Assembly: GCA_011032825.1 (NCBI GenBank)
Contig: JAADJZ010000025.1
Span: 496,001 to 560,000, forward strand
DNA: 64,000 bases
Source: Massariosphaeria phaeospora
Lineage: Eukaryota; Ascomycota; Dothideomycetes; Pleosporales
Direction of reading: 5' to 3'
Of the stretch, positions 46,736 through 56,457 are shown in pieces. The translations under genes were made by a program, and so were the position numbers. The notes under the pieces were generated by a model. The model did not search any database. It was not told the DNA's origin and worked only from the letters and a program-made list of their open reading frames with translations. Each line of letters opens with the position of its first letter. The stretch's first letter is position 1.

Positions 46736-47372
46736 GGCTGACCGCGGGAAGTTGGGTGGGCAGGAGGGAATCTGGTGGTGCAGCCGTCGAAGCGCGCGGC
46801 GCTCGTGGAGAGAGAAATCTAGATTCTTAAGGCAACGGGAACGATGGATGAGCGCATGTCAAGCGACAGGAAGAATCATTGCCCCATGTAGCGGCTGTGT
46901 GCGAGAAGGTCAACGAGCTGTGGGGAGAGAGACAGCACGGGCTCCAGCGGTGTCCACGGGTGACGGAGCTCTCCAGCCATCACGTGAGCGCGGAATCGGC
47001 CCGTGGTCAACGCCGATCCGACGTCAGGTGTCAACTGCCCAGCCCTGGAGACCAGCCTCACCTTCTTTCACTCCTCGTAGAAGTCGCCTTTCATTGATCA
47101 CTTCTCAAAGAAACCAATTCTTCACACTAGCGCCACAATGTGCCGTGAAAGAACGACGTCTCCAAGGATGACCATGGCCGTCTTCGCCTGTGAACCCGTA
47201 CAGCCTCCCTCCACATCGCATTCATCGCCAGTTGGCATATCTCTTTCACGCAGCCACTGTAGCAACACGCCCGAGCAGTTTGAAACAGCCGCCTGCTCGA
47301 GTTTTGGGAAATATAATGATTCTTAGTTAAGCATCGTGTCAAAGGCCACGAACCAACTGTTACCAGACGACC
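46736..47372. other. Divergent intergenic region
   Basis: 640 bases between the ING-like gene (-) and the 758-aa gene (+). A 62-aa frame at 47138-47326 has no features and ends 46 bases before the next start; I read it as leader sequence. Confidence 0.4.
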
Positions 47373-49649
47373 ATGAGCGACCTACACGACAAGTCCCAGG
47401 TTGAGACAAGTCAGCCAAAGCCGCCCGATCTCCAGGTCCTTCTCAACATAAGCCAATCAGACGATGCCGATATCGAAAAGGACTTCGATACGCTTACGGC
47501 CGCCGTTGAGGCGCTTGCTAAAAGTCTAGATCGACACATCAAGAGTCGCCGTCCTTTCCAGCATAGCATCGCCGTGTTATCAGAATCGTGCGACCTAATT
47601 AGAGGGGTATCGAAAGACACATGGAAACACCATGCAGGGGAACTTTTCCAGGGTGCAATCTGGTCGCGATTAATGGGAACAATCTTTTCGAGTCCGTTCT
47701 ACGTGTTTGGTATTAGAGCCCAACACTTAGCACAGGAATGGGGACTACCAACTATCGAACCACGCGCCGAGGTATGGCGATGCTTGACAGTTCACAGCTT
47801 ACAGCGAACAGCAGGCGTTGCACAAAACGACAGAACTTCCCCTTTGCAGCCCAGCAATATCCTGAAAGCTTTGTTAGGACATAGACACAGCCTACAGCAC
47901 TCAGTTTTGCATAGCGGAATCAACCATGAGAACCTCAAGGATGCTGACGCTGACGCACGGGACGCTATCCACCAAGCACGAATGATACTTATAGACGTTC
48001 TCGACGCTCTTGCTCGTCTGTTCGCTGCCCAAGGACTATTTACGAAGCAAATCGAGGATGTAGTGACGTCAGCTCAAATACTCGCACTCAAAGTCGCAGC
48101 GCAGCTAGACCCATACACATTGTTCTATCGGAGCATCGAGGAATCCAAGAAGGAAAATGAGAATATTATTCCCAAAGGACAAATGGCCTTGATTGCTCGC
48201 CCTGGATTAAGAAAATGGTCAATTTCCACAAATCCGTATTTCGGCAAATTTTCGGACATTGTCAGTCCAAAGATCATCCAATCTAGTAAATTGGATAATT
48301 CGTCAGACGAAACTATACTATCACCTCCAATCACTGCGCCAAGCGGATTGGTACCTCCTAAAGGCTTACTTGAGATCAAAGCAGTCGATGATGCTACTGG
48401 GAAGACGTTGGATGATGCTATGCTTGCTATATGGCAGGGAGTCGAAAGAGCCATGTCTTCTCTGAGTAGGAACTTCACGATTAGCTATGATAAAAATATA
48501 GCAAAGGACCTTGGGTCGTACGCTCTTGTTCGTGGCGTACCCAACCTCTATTGGAACACAGAGGACCGCAAGAGGATGCTGGTCGAATCAGCAATTTGGT
48601 CCATCCTGCTGGAGACTGTCTTTGACACCCCGTTCGCGATTTTCGGGGACGCCGCTTCCGCAACCAAGATTGGATGGACAACTCCACACGGCCCACAATG
48701 GCCGTTCCCAACGAAGGACAGCGAGAAAGCACGACAACAGTACACACGAAAACTCTTGGAGCATGCTTTCGAACGTAAGGATTTGAGCGGTCCTATTGGT
48801 AGAAGTCATACGGCTTTTCGGGTATCGGTCATAAACCGCATCAAGGCCTGCTCGACTCTTCTTGGTCCAGCCGCGTCTCTCCACAGACGCATCGACCCCA
48901 AGGTCTCAGCGATAGAGAATCTCGTTCATCACGCATGCTACTTGGCCCTTCAAATGGCCCTTGCAGCGCCACGTCTGCGGGTTGAATGTCCTAGGCCAGG
49001 TGACCCGTACGTTGAGCCTCAGGGCTCCCACCATCCTACCATGGACAAGATCCAAGAATGTGCGCACATAAAGGAAGGCCAAGTCAGTTTCATAGTGCGC
49101 CCTGGCTTGTCTAGATATGGGAACATGTCTGGCACTGATCTCAACAAGCACACTCTGCTATCGAAAGCGGAGAGCGTCCACATCATACGATCTTTAGTGT
49201 GCATTTCCCCAAGACCTGAAGCTCCAGAAGAAGAAATCGCCCTCCCTGAAAACTCTATTACGCAAACCATCCCGCCTCCCACCGCTGCTCTGAACGACGC
49301 GGCCCCCAGTACACGCCCCCGATCCGGAGACCTGCTCGAGGCAGAGTTGAAACTCATAGACCAGTTTCTGCAGCCCAATCTCGACAGGGTCTATCAGGAC
49401 ATGGGTCATGTGAAGCCCCCCATCCGCTGGCTCCTCATTAACATCCCTCGCGACTCGACGTCTCGGAGGCCCTACGTGGTCGAATACGATTTCGAATTCC
49501 TTGAAGACATAAGCGAGTCTCCTATCGACGTCCAACCTAGAGGTGATGCTCCCGATGACGCCGGCGCGGACAAGGGAAAAAATCCTGGAGTCGGCCCAAA
49601 GAAAAAAGTCTCGATTTTCGACGTCGTAGGAGATGACGAGGAACTGTAG
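47373..49649 (+). CDS. Unrecognised protein made of two copies of one domain
   Basis: Single exon, 758 aa. I do not recognise a family. Internal comparison shows two homologous halves. Copy A (residues about 38-285) runs LTAAVEALAKSLD..LIRGV, ELFQGAIWSRLMGTIFSSPFYVFG, KQIEDVVTSAQILALKVAA and KGQMALIARPGLRKWS. Copy B (about 346-583) runs LDDAMLAIWQGVERAMSSL..LVRGV, MLVESAIWSILLETVFDTPFAIFG, SAIENLVHHACYLALQMAL and EGQVSFIVRPGLSRYG. Each copy is mostly alpha-helical with a closing V..RPGL.R(W/Y) motif. The C-terminal 150 residues are Pro/Glu-rich with a last conserved-looking segment (RWLLINIPRD, YVVEYDFEFLEDI) and an acidic end. No signal peptide or clear membrane span. It is convergent with the Hsp70-like gene, 405 bp away. 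Confidence 0.85.
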   Translation: MSDLHDKSQVETSQPKPPDLQVLLNISQSDDADIEKDFDTLTAAVEALAKSLDRHIKSRRPFQHSIAVLSESCDLIRGVSKDTWKHHAGELFQGAIWSRLMGTIFSSPFYVFGIRAQHLAQEWGLPTIEPRAEVWRCLTVHSLQRTAGVAQNDRTSPLQPSNILKALLGHRHSLQHSVLHSGINHENLKDADADARDAIHQARMILIDVLDALARLFAAQGLFTKQIEDVVTSAQILALKVAAQLDPYTLFYRSIEESKKENENIIPKGQMALIARPGLRKWSISTNPYFGKFSDIVSPKIIQSSKLDNSSDETILSPPITAPSGLVPPKGLLEIKAVDDATGKTLDDAMLAIWQGVERAMSSLSRNFTISYDKNIAKDLGSYALVRGVPNLYWNTEDRKRMLVESAIWSILLETVFDTPFAIFGDAASATKIGWTTPHGPQWPFPTKDSEKARQQYTRKLLEHAFERKDLSGPIGRSHTAFRVSVINRIKACSTLLGPAASLHRRIDPKVSAIENLVHHACYLALQMALAAPRLRVECPRPGDPYVEPQGSHHPTMDKIQECAHIKEGQVSFIVRPGLSRYGNMSGTDLNKHTLLSKAESVHIIRSLVCISPRPEAPEEEIALPENSITQTIPPPTAALNDAAPSTRPRSGDLLEAELKLIDQFLQPNLDRVYQDMGHVKPPIRWLLINIPRDSTSRRPYVVEYDFEFLEDISESPIDVQPRGDAPDDAGADKGKNPGVGPKKKVSIFDVVGDDEEL

Positions 49650-50054
49650 GTTGATGGAGAGAGGAAGCTGGTGTAGAAATCTGTTTTTCCATAAGTCTGT
49701 GCAATTTTTCCGCGAATTTCTTTACTTTGTAAGTTGATTTTCATGAGTTCTCATTGTTTTCTGTATAGTTTTGACGATTTTGTTTGGTTCCAGTGTACTA
49801 GGGTGAATTGTAATTGTATGTACCATGTTCTCTCGGTTCCTCCCGTAAGCATATCCTACGTTCTCTGCAAGCCTCAAGATGCCTCGTCGGAGTGCTATAC
49901 CGCTCGGACGAAGCGATACAATCTGGGCATTTTCTCGCTGTCTCAGAGAATTGCACATGTTGCCATCTTTTTCCAAATCCGAGCTTATTCAGACACGCCG
50001 AGCCCCAGTCGATGTGGCAAAGGTGCCATTGATGCATCAAATGGTTTCCTACAC
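49650..50054. other. Convergent 3' region
   Basis: 405 bases between the 758-aa gene and the Hsp70-like gene. A/T-rich polyadenylation-type sequence follows 49650. No gene. Confidence 0.45.
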
Positions 50055-52269
50055 TCACATATACTTGGCCGTCACAGACCCATACCGCTTCTCATTTACC
50101 GTCAACGAGAACTCCAGCACCGAAGACACCACAATCTCGACCTCGTAGCTCAATGTGTGATACGGCTTGCCCTGTGGACTCCTTTGCGCGACAAACATGT
50201 CCTTCGGCACGCAAGTCAGATCAATGCGCAGTTCGGCGACTTTGTACACGTGCTGGATTCAAATGTTAGTGAATAGATCTTCGTATAACAGGGAAAGTGA
50301 GGAAGAGAGTAGAAGAACGAAGGAAGAACGAACCTGGTCCCTCGCCCTCGTCGGCGCACTAACTCGATCAGACGCCAACAACGGCACCGTCACCACTCGT
50401 TTGTGGTCCTCCCAAAACGAGTAGAAGAAGGTGATTTTGCCGTGCACGCTTCCCGGCGCAGTCGACAGCACTTGGCCTTGGTGGATCAGCCAGTCGGCCT
50501 GTTGGTCTGCGCGCCATGTACCCGTGTAGGGGCACATGTAAGACTCGGCCAGGCGGTGTTTGCCTGCGACGAATTTCCGGTTGCACACGGTGCCGTAGTG
50601 GCGCCGCGACTTGCGGTTGAGCACGGTGGACGATGTGGTGGGCGGGGAGGACGCGGTGGGCGCGATGCGCCGTTCGAGGCCTTTGGTGCAGGCGCCGCGC
50701 ACGACGGCGGACCAGCTGGGAGGAGCGGTCAGTGCAAGTAGGGGGAAGAAGGAGTAGGGTTGGGGATGCTTACGCGTAGGCCGGCTTGACGGCGATGTAC
50801 CCCTGACTCGTGGCGAATTCAGCGATCCTATTAAACATATAAGGGGATTCGGCAAAGCCGCCGACGGTAAAAATGTACTTTTGACGTCAGCAAGTGTCAA
50901 GAAGCTTCACAACTACAACAGAACTGGCTGGATCATCTATTCCACCGCCGGCATTGCAGAGGGGAGCATATCCTACACACCTTGATGTTTGCATTTCCAG
51001 TCCTGCGTGCATCTTGCAGCTGCTCCGACAGCAGTCGCAGCGTCCTCGGAACCGAGAACTCGAACATCTCCATCATATCGGCACTGGTTCACGGTCAGTT
51101 CAGCATTCCAAACATCTACTAAGCTTTCTACTCACGCCTCGATCAAAAGCTCTCCGTCGCACATCCCGCGCTCTGGGTCCTCAATCGCGCTCAACGGCGC
51201 AGGCAACCGCAACCAATACAGCTCCGATCCCGAAAACCCACTCTTCGCACTCAAGGTAAACTCCTGTAGCATGCGTCCGATCTTCGGTGGCAGCGCCACA
51301 TGCGATATGTCTTGCGCGCGGCACCCCGCAATGGTCATGAAGGTGTGCGCGCCAATGCGCTTCTCCAGCCATAACAAAAAGCTGCGGTCGACAAAACTGC
51401 CGCCGCAGTGATCTCCCGTCCCGACAGTCGCCTCTTCGACCAGCGTTGGCTCGAGCCCCGCTACTTTGTACGAGATCAAGTCGACGGTTCCGCCGCCGAG
51501 GTCGCAGATGACGAAGCCGTCGCCGATGTTTAACTGCGCGGCCTGGACGCTGCCCTGGAGCTGTTTGATGGTGTAGATGGCTGCGGCTTCAGGCTCCGTC
51601 GTCGTAAGCGTTTGCTTCAGCTGCGGGAGCTCCGACTGGTTGAACCCGGCCTTGCTGACTGCCTGCAAGGTGCGGTCTTTGGCGGCGTCGGACCACACCG
51701 CAGGCACGGTGACTACCAGCGTAATCGGCAGCGTGCGCCAAAGTTCTTTTCCGTACTGGGCATCAAGCGCTTTCAACAAATGCGCCTTGACCTGCTTCAA
51801 GTAATCCGCAATGATGTCTACAGGCTGCCTTGCTGAGCCCGTGGGCACAAGCGCAATTCCCTGTTGCATTTCCGTGCCGTCGTCGTCATCTCCTACAGCA
51901 TCGCCGTCTTCGCCAACCTCACCATCACCGAAGCCAGTTCTGCGCGGATCGAGCTCGAGCTTCGTCCACTGGTACCGCCAGACATGCGGCGCAATCAGCG
52001 ATCCCCATTTGATGTCGCCGTTGGGCAGGTACGCGATTTCCGACGGCACCTTCTCCTTGGTGCCGATCATGGAGTGCGCCGAGGGCCAGTCGTGGATCAC
52101 GTGGATGTGGTGGTTTTCCAGCGCCGGGTCGTCTGAGGTCTCGCAGAACGAGACGCCGGTGTATGTGGTGCCGTAGTCGAGGCCTGGGAAACCAGATTGT
52201 GGTTAGTGGGTGCGGGGGAAGAAGAGGGCTACATGTCTACTGACCGATTACGAGGCGATTACCTGCCAT
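50055..52269 (-). CDS. Hsp70-like ATPase, HSPA12-like fungal group
   Basis: Six exons on the minus strand: 52269-52245, 52183-51136, 51083-50981, 50877-50774, 50715-50334 and 50252-50055, all GT..AG and in phase, giving 619 aa. The actin/Hsp70 nucleotide-binding motifs are present: phosphate-1 GLDYGTTYTGVSF (residues 9-21, restored by the first splice), phosphate-2 VICDLGGGTVDLISY (about 232-246) and the adenosine motif YIFTVGGFAESPYM (393-406). In place of a standard substrate-binding domain and EEVD tail there is a divergent C-terminal region of about 190 residues (RRHYGTVCNRKFVAGKHR.., ending VNEKRYGSVTAKYM), as in HSPA12A/B and the many fungal Hsp70-like proteins whose role is unknown. 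A Gly/Asp-rich insert (about residues 85-110) is unusual. Cytosolic; no targeting signal. Confidence 0.9.
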
Positions 52270-52652
52270 GATTTGTCGCTTTCGTAGGTCGATTTTCTTG
52301 GTGTGTAGGTAGGCGGGTTGCGGGCACTTGATTTTATGTGTTGTTGTAGGAAAAAGAGTTTCTCTCTGAGCGGTTGGAAACTTGCCAACCGCTCGCAGGG
52401 GGAAACAACTAAACAGTTTGAGAAATAGGGCGAAACGAGACTGATTGCAAGAGTTTAATTATAGCTCCAGGCAAATTCTCTTGCCAGCCTCTAGCAAACA
52501 GAGTAAGTTTATACGTTAGCTGACACAGCGTCCCGTGGTAGTCGAGAGAACACATTGTCCACTTCCTACCTCTCGCTCCATAGCTCCATATGCTATTATT
52601 AATATCCGACATATTACCAAGCGTATCACCACAATACACCACAAACACTTAC
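52270..52652. other. Intergenic region upstream of the Hsp70-like gene
   Basis: Holds the perfect hairpin at 52368-52394 about 100 bases upstream of the Hsp70-like start. No gene. Confidence 0.45.
52368..52394. repeat. Perfect 10-bp inverted repeat, 7-nt loop
   Basis: gagcggttgg at 52368-52377 pairs with ccaaccgctc at 52385-52394. It lies in the promoter or leader of the Hsp70-like gene, so it could be a palindromic factor site or a leader hairpin. Confidence 0.8.
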
Positions 52653-52816
52653 ACCTCGTCGTCGTCGTCGTCAGTGCCCTTGTGGCCTTCGCCCCTTCCA
52701 AGGCCACCGTCACCAACAAGTGTCCCGGGCGAGGTCTTCATCTGGTCCGTCCCCGCCATTATGCCCCATGGCGAAATCATGAACCTGCCCGTCAATTCCG
52801 GCAGCAGCTACGATTG
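52653..52816 (+). pseudogene. BYS1 gene remnant with frameshift, truncated
   Basis: This stretch matches the DNA and protein of the BYS1 gene at 2447 closely. The signal-peptide part VVSALVAFA.SKA.VTNKCPG is in one frame; EVFIWSVPA.MPHGEI.NL.V.SGS.Y continues in the next. One extra base in the cccgggcgag segment (about 52724-52731, against cctggcgac in the intact gene) shifts the frame, and three extra bases sit in ccattatg. After SGSSYD the similarity stops, so more than two thirds of the gene is missing, including all of the C-terminal extension. There is no sign that an intron restores the frame. It is a decayed duplicate, about 50 kb from its intact relative. Confidence 0.8.
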
Positions 52817-53228
52817 GTACTCTCAGCAGTATAAAGGGGCGCCTAAAATGCGACGAGACTTTGCGGTCTTCTCCCCATGAACCGATACATGTTTGCAGAG
52901 CCTGACAGTAGTAGTTCACAATGAAGTTCAGAGGTGGAAGGGTGTTGCAAATGTCCATTGTTCTACTGTAAACCCCATCAGTTCCGATGCCATGTTCCAC
53001 ACACCACCACCACCACGCTCCTCCGTAATCCCACAGGTTGCAGCAGATCGTCAGGCAGTCTTGACAATCTTGCACCAAGTTAGTGGATTGTTCGAAGCTT
53101 GGTGACTTACATTCCATAGACGTTGTCTGCGCCACAAGGTTGGTCGAAAATGCAAGGCCGTTGATTCGGTTATTGTCGCCTTGGATAGGAAGTTGAACTT
53201 GGAACACCAAACGCTGGGGACTTGACAT
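52710..53228 (-). CDS. Possible Cys/Trp-rich small protein, antisense to the BYS1 remnant
   Basis: A 172-aa minus-strand frame with start MSSPQRLVFQVQLPIQGDNNRINGLAFSTNLVAQTTSME. A candidate 42-nt intron (gtaagtc..gtgcaag, about 53069-53110) has a multiple-of-three length, so the frame is open spliced or not. It contains a Trp run from a CCA microsatellite and ten Cys (for example YCQDCLTICCNLWDYGG). Its C-terminal third is simply the antisense of the BYS1 pseudogene. No signal peptide or known domain. It may be a young or spurious gene; I list it with low confidence. Confidence 0.25.
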   Translation of the reverse strand: MSSPQRLVFQVQLPIQGDNNRINGLAFSTNLVAQTTSMECKSPSFEQSTNLVQDCQDCLTICCNLWDYGGAWWWWCVEHGIGTDGVYSRTMDICNTLPPLNFIVNYYCQALQTCIGSWGEDRKVSSHFRRPFILLRVPIVAAAGIDGQVHDFAMGHNGGDGPDEDLARDTCW

Positions 53229-53666
53229 GATGCGTAAATAGTGGATGAAGTCGGTATCAGCTTTCGATATCGTGTCGTAACAACATCAATGAAAGAGTGC
53301 TAGTTATTCTGGCGGATCCTAGATATTGCGGCGAGAACCGTTGTCAAGTCCGGCGGCGATGTGGCTGCCTCTGGCGAAAGGCCAGACGGGAAAGTTCAAT
53401 GGACGTCGATGTGGACCCGTGTCGTTTGCAAGTAAACCTGATCCTGGAGTGCGGTTAATTCCTCGAGTGCCACCTATTGCGATCTTTCGATACCAACCTT
53501 CGAAGATGAATGAGGGGCTGATATAGCCGTTTCGTAAGCTGTGCTTGATTAGCTACAAAAGTCACATATGCTACATGAGCTTGCACCTACCCTTGAACCC
53601 CACATCTCACTATTGCGGAAGTGAAACAAGCATCGGGGTGACTTGATCCGTATGGCAACAGCCCTG
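53229..53666. other. Intergenic region
   Basis: No supported gene; a 66-aa frame at 53326-53526 has no features. Confidence 0.35.
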
Positions 53667-54587
53667 TTATTCCCCTGCCACCGCAGGCTGCACCTTCGCG
53701 AGGTACTCACGGAACAGCAACTCGCTGAGTGTACGGATCGGTCGAAGAAGAAGCCAGCTCAGCACAACGTCCCACCAGGTGGTTGACGTGTACAAGATGT
53801 CGAGACCCAGTAAGCATCCAAGAAGACTTTCGCCCAAAGGGTCCGGATTGAACATGCGTTTGACAGCAAGATTGAAGCACCCATTCATCGCGAACCAGAG
53901 CGGAATCGATAATACCGGGAACGTGGCAACAATGATGTCCGTACAGGAGTCCGAGGTCCGAGGAAGCCTCCAACGCTTCGAGCGCATCATGCAGGAAATG
54001 CCGCCAAAGTAGTCTCTGCTCTCCTTGTACTTGCCGTCGATGTTTGCGAAGAGCAAGCTGCGCCAACCGAGTTTCATATTCTTCCAGCCATATTTGAGCC
54101 AGGCTTTAAGCATTTCGGGCTCTTTCATCCACTCTTCAGAGCCGGGATCCTGTTTCACCTGGTAGATGCGGTAGAACTCGCACTCGGACACGACGAGGAA
54201 ACAGATGCCAAAATGGATAGCCCAAGCCTGTGCATTAGCAGGACGCGGGAATGTCGGGCCAGCATCTCTCCTCTGTACGAGAATGGTGAGTAGCTCAGGG
54301 AATGCGGCAAGGGCCATTCCAAGGGTAAAGGGATAAGTATCCGATGGCTTTTGTTGTAGTTCTTGAGAGCAGAGGTTGTGCATGACGGGTCTGGTGATTT
54401 GTATCAAGGCGACCGTCAAAGAAACCCTCAGCACGCTGGCCCAAGATAACTTGTCCAAATCTGGTGATGCTACCCACGGGCCTTGGTATAAGGTAGCGGA
54501 TATGATCGACAAAAGACAATACGCCATATAGCGGAGCCATGTCGGGCTCTGACTGCTGGCATGAGGCATGGCCGATAGCGTGGGCAT
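53667..54587 (-). CDS. Unknown fungal multi-pass membrane protein (family copy 2)
   Basis: Minus-strand single exon. I start at the Met of MPTLSAMPHASSQSPTWLRY (54587; 306 aa) because similarity to copy 1 at 18424 begins there; the frame stays open to 54992 with unconserved residues. The order of motifs is the same as copy 1: WLRYMAYCLLSIISA, AIHFGICFLVVSECEFYRIY, ESRDYFGG, RWRLPRTSDS, NGCFNLAVKRMFNPDPLGE and SWLLLRPIRTLSELLFREYL. About six hydrophobic segments are predicted by eye. Identity is moderate (clearly paralogous, not a recent copy). It lacks the hydrophilic C-terminal tail of copy 1. Function unknown. Confidence 0.72.
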   Translation of the reverse strand: MPTLSAMPHASSQSPTWLRYMAYCLLSIISATLYQGPWVASPDLDKLSWASVLRVSLTVALIQITRPVMHNLCSQELQQKPSDTYPFTLGMALAAFPELLTILVQRRDAGPTFPRPANAQAWAIHFGICFLVVSECEFYRIYQVKQDPGSEEWMKEPEMLKAWLKYGWKNMKLGWRSLLFANIDGKYKESRDYFGGISCMMRSKRWRLPRTSDSCTDIIVATFPVLSIPLWFAMNGCFNLAVKRMFNPDPLGESLLGCLLGLDILYTSTTWWDVVLSWLLLRPIRTLSELLFREYLAKVQPAVAGE

Positions 54588-55582
54588 CGGTGTGAGCGAG
54601 TGCGCGTGTGCGTGAGGTCTGAATTCGATGCACATACTTGCGACGGCCGATGGTGTAGGACGTGGTCTCTCGGCTTGATGCAAGTTGGAAGTGCGGATGC
54701 ACAGGGCCGGCTGTGGGATGTGTAAGATAAATATTCGACCGAACTGGTGCCAAGTCCTGTCAACCTTGGTCCTACCACCACAGAGAAAGTTTTCGCGAAG
54801 CTCAAACTTGCTGCGGAGAGCCTCATTTGTTTTCAGCGTGAGCTGAGTGGGTGTTTCGTTTTGTGGAGCCGCACTCTCAGAACCATGGTTCATCAAGATG
54901 ACTCCTAGGTACGAGACCACAACATCGCATCCGATATCGCCCGCGACGTATAAGTCCCAATCAACTGGAGGCGACTGATTGACTCTTCCCAAGCAGCCAT
55001 GTCAGCAGAAGAACATGTTCATAGGCAGTCGACCTCGAACCGTCACACGAATCCCAACTTCTCGGCTGTGGGCTGCCTTGCTGGTCCGGCTTTGGCTTTC
55101 GGTGATCGGATGTACGAGCAAGATGTCGAGGGTGTTGACGTGTCAATAGCGTTGAAGCTGAGGCTGAGACCGTGTGTGGGTATCTTCGGATATCGCTTCA
55201 CCATGTCACTGACATCGATGTCCATTTCCCTTGGAGGCCATGTCGAATATCCAACCAGATGGCTCGAAGGTATGTGAAAGGACTTCGGAAGCCATGCGAC
55301 AAGCACCATGTTCTCGACTCGATGGTATTGAAAGGTCTTCGGAAGCTCGAATGACAAGTACGTGTTCGATTGACAGCGTGGAAGACTATAGAAAGGTTAG
55401 TCAAGACCATGAGCAAGGAAGAAAGAAGCTCACCATATTCAAAGCCGTGATCGAATCGAAAGCGGACTGAAAAAAGCAGATGACTTTCGCTTTTTTCCCA
55501 GGCCGCCACCACCACCCAACCTCCGGCTAGAGCCCCCCAAGGGGCTACCGGCATTGAAAGAGACCCAGTGATCTTAGACCTC
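54588..55582. other. Intergenic region
   Basis: About 1 kb with only overlapping short frames on both strands (for example 55198-55812 minus and 54999-55277 plus), none with features. Confidence 0.35.
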
Positions 55583-55954
55583 CTATTCTCGCCCTCCTCC
55601 CTTTCTTTTTCCCCAGTTCGACCTGTCGGAGGCGTCGAAGCCCGGAGTGAGAGGTACAGGTAGACTCTGGGATGCACCAGCAGCATCGGCCTGCTGGTGA
55701 GGGAGGGTCCTTGGTCGTTGTTCCGCCGCAGCTCTCCGAGTGCCGTATACGGGTGCCCAGAAAGCGACGATGGCCGTCCCTCCCAGAATGAGCGTGGAGA
55801 TTGCGACCGCACTCACGGCGTACGCGACGCTAGGGTAGCTGACGGCCATCACCGGCACCCAGCACAAGGTGAGCCAGTAACAACCGACTAGGGAGAATAG
55901 GAGCATCTCTGGTGAGAGCAAGCCCCAGTAGAAAAGGAATAGTTTCGAAGACAT
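55583..55954 (-). CDS. Possible small membrane protein, unknown
   Basis: 123 aa on the minus strand. Two long hydrophobic segments are seen, residues about 4-37 (LFLFYWGLLSPEMLLFSLVGCYWLTLCW) and 42-68 (VAYAVSAVAISTLILGGTAIVAFW), then a hydrophilic Ala/Pro/Arg tail. The hydrophobic pattern is more regular than in the surrounding shadow frames, which favours a real gene. No family recognised; introns at either end cannot be excluded. Confidence 0.4.
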   Translation of the reverse strand: MSSKLFLFYWGLLSPEMLLFSLVGCYWLTLCWVPVMAVSYPSVAYAVSAVAISTLILGGTAIVAFWAPVYGTRRAAAEQRPRTLPHQQADAAGASQSLPVPLTPGFDASDRSNWGKRKGGGRE

Positions 55955-56248
55955 TTTTCAAAGAATGCTTGGAGCCTTGAAAGATATGGGTGAAGAAGAA
56001 GAAGCAGACTTCGGGGGCGGGCCACGATTTTGTCCAAACACTGCGCATCCTCGCGCCTTCCTCTCTATCCAGCCGCCAAACGAGGAACAACAAGGCAGCT
56101 CTACGTTAGGAAGTCCTGGTTCGGCGAGTGATCCCACAAGGGAGGTGCCCGCCACCCACTCCAAGTATCGCAAAAGCCGTCATTCCACTCTATCCACCAT
56201 GGTCAACTCAAATAAAAATACGTACATGGAGACGAGAACATAGTCAGA

Positions 56249-56457
56249 AGCATCAGATTCCGACCCTCAAGTAAACATACATACATGCGCGAGATTACTC
56301 GCTATTGATCAGACGAATCACCTCGTACATGCTTGAGATGCGCACATGGCTGAGAGCATCGACTTCCAACCCCTGAAGTAGCCATCCATGAGCGAGGTGA
56401 AACCATACCCGCGAGCATCGCCTTCCAACCCCTTAAGTAAACATACTCACATCCATG
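56249..56457 (+). repeat. Three spaced copies of a ~44-nt unit
   Basis: Copies start at 56249, 56355 and 56414. They share agcatc.. then ttcc(a/g)accc, then aagta(a/g) and catacat- or catccatg-type sequence, spaced 106 and 59 bases apart. Not tandem; a degraded minisatellite. Confidence 0.65.

Noticed and set aside
47138..47326. 62-aa frame before the 758-aa gene
   Set aside because: Short, featureless and in the presumed leader.
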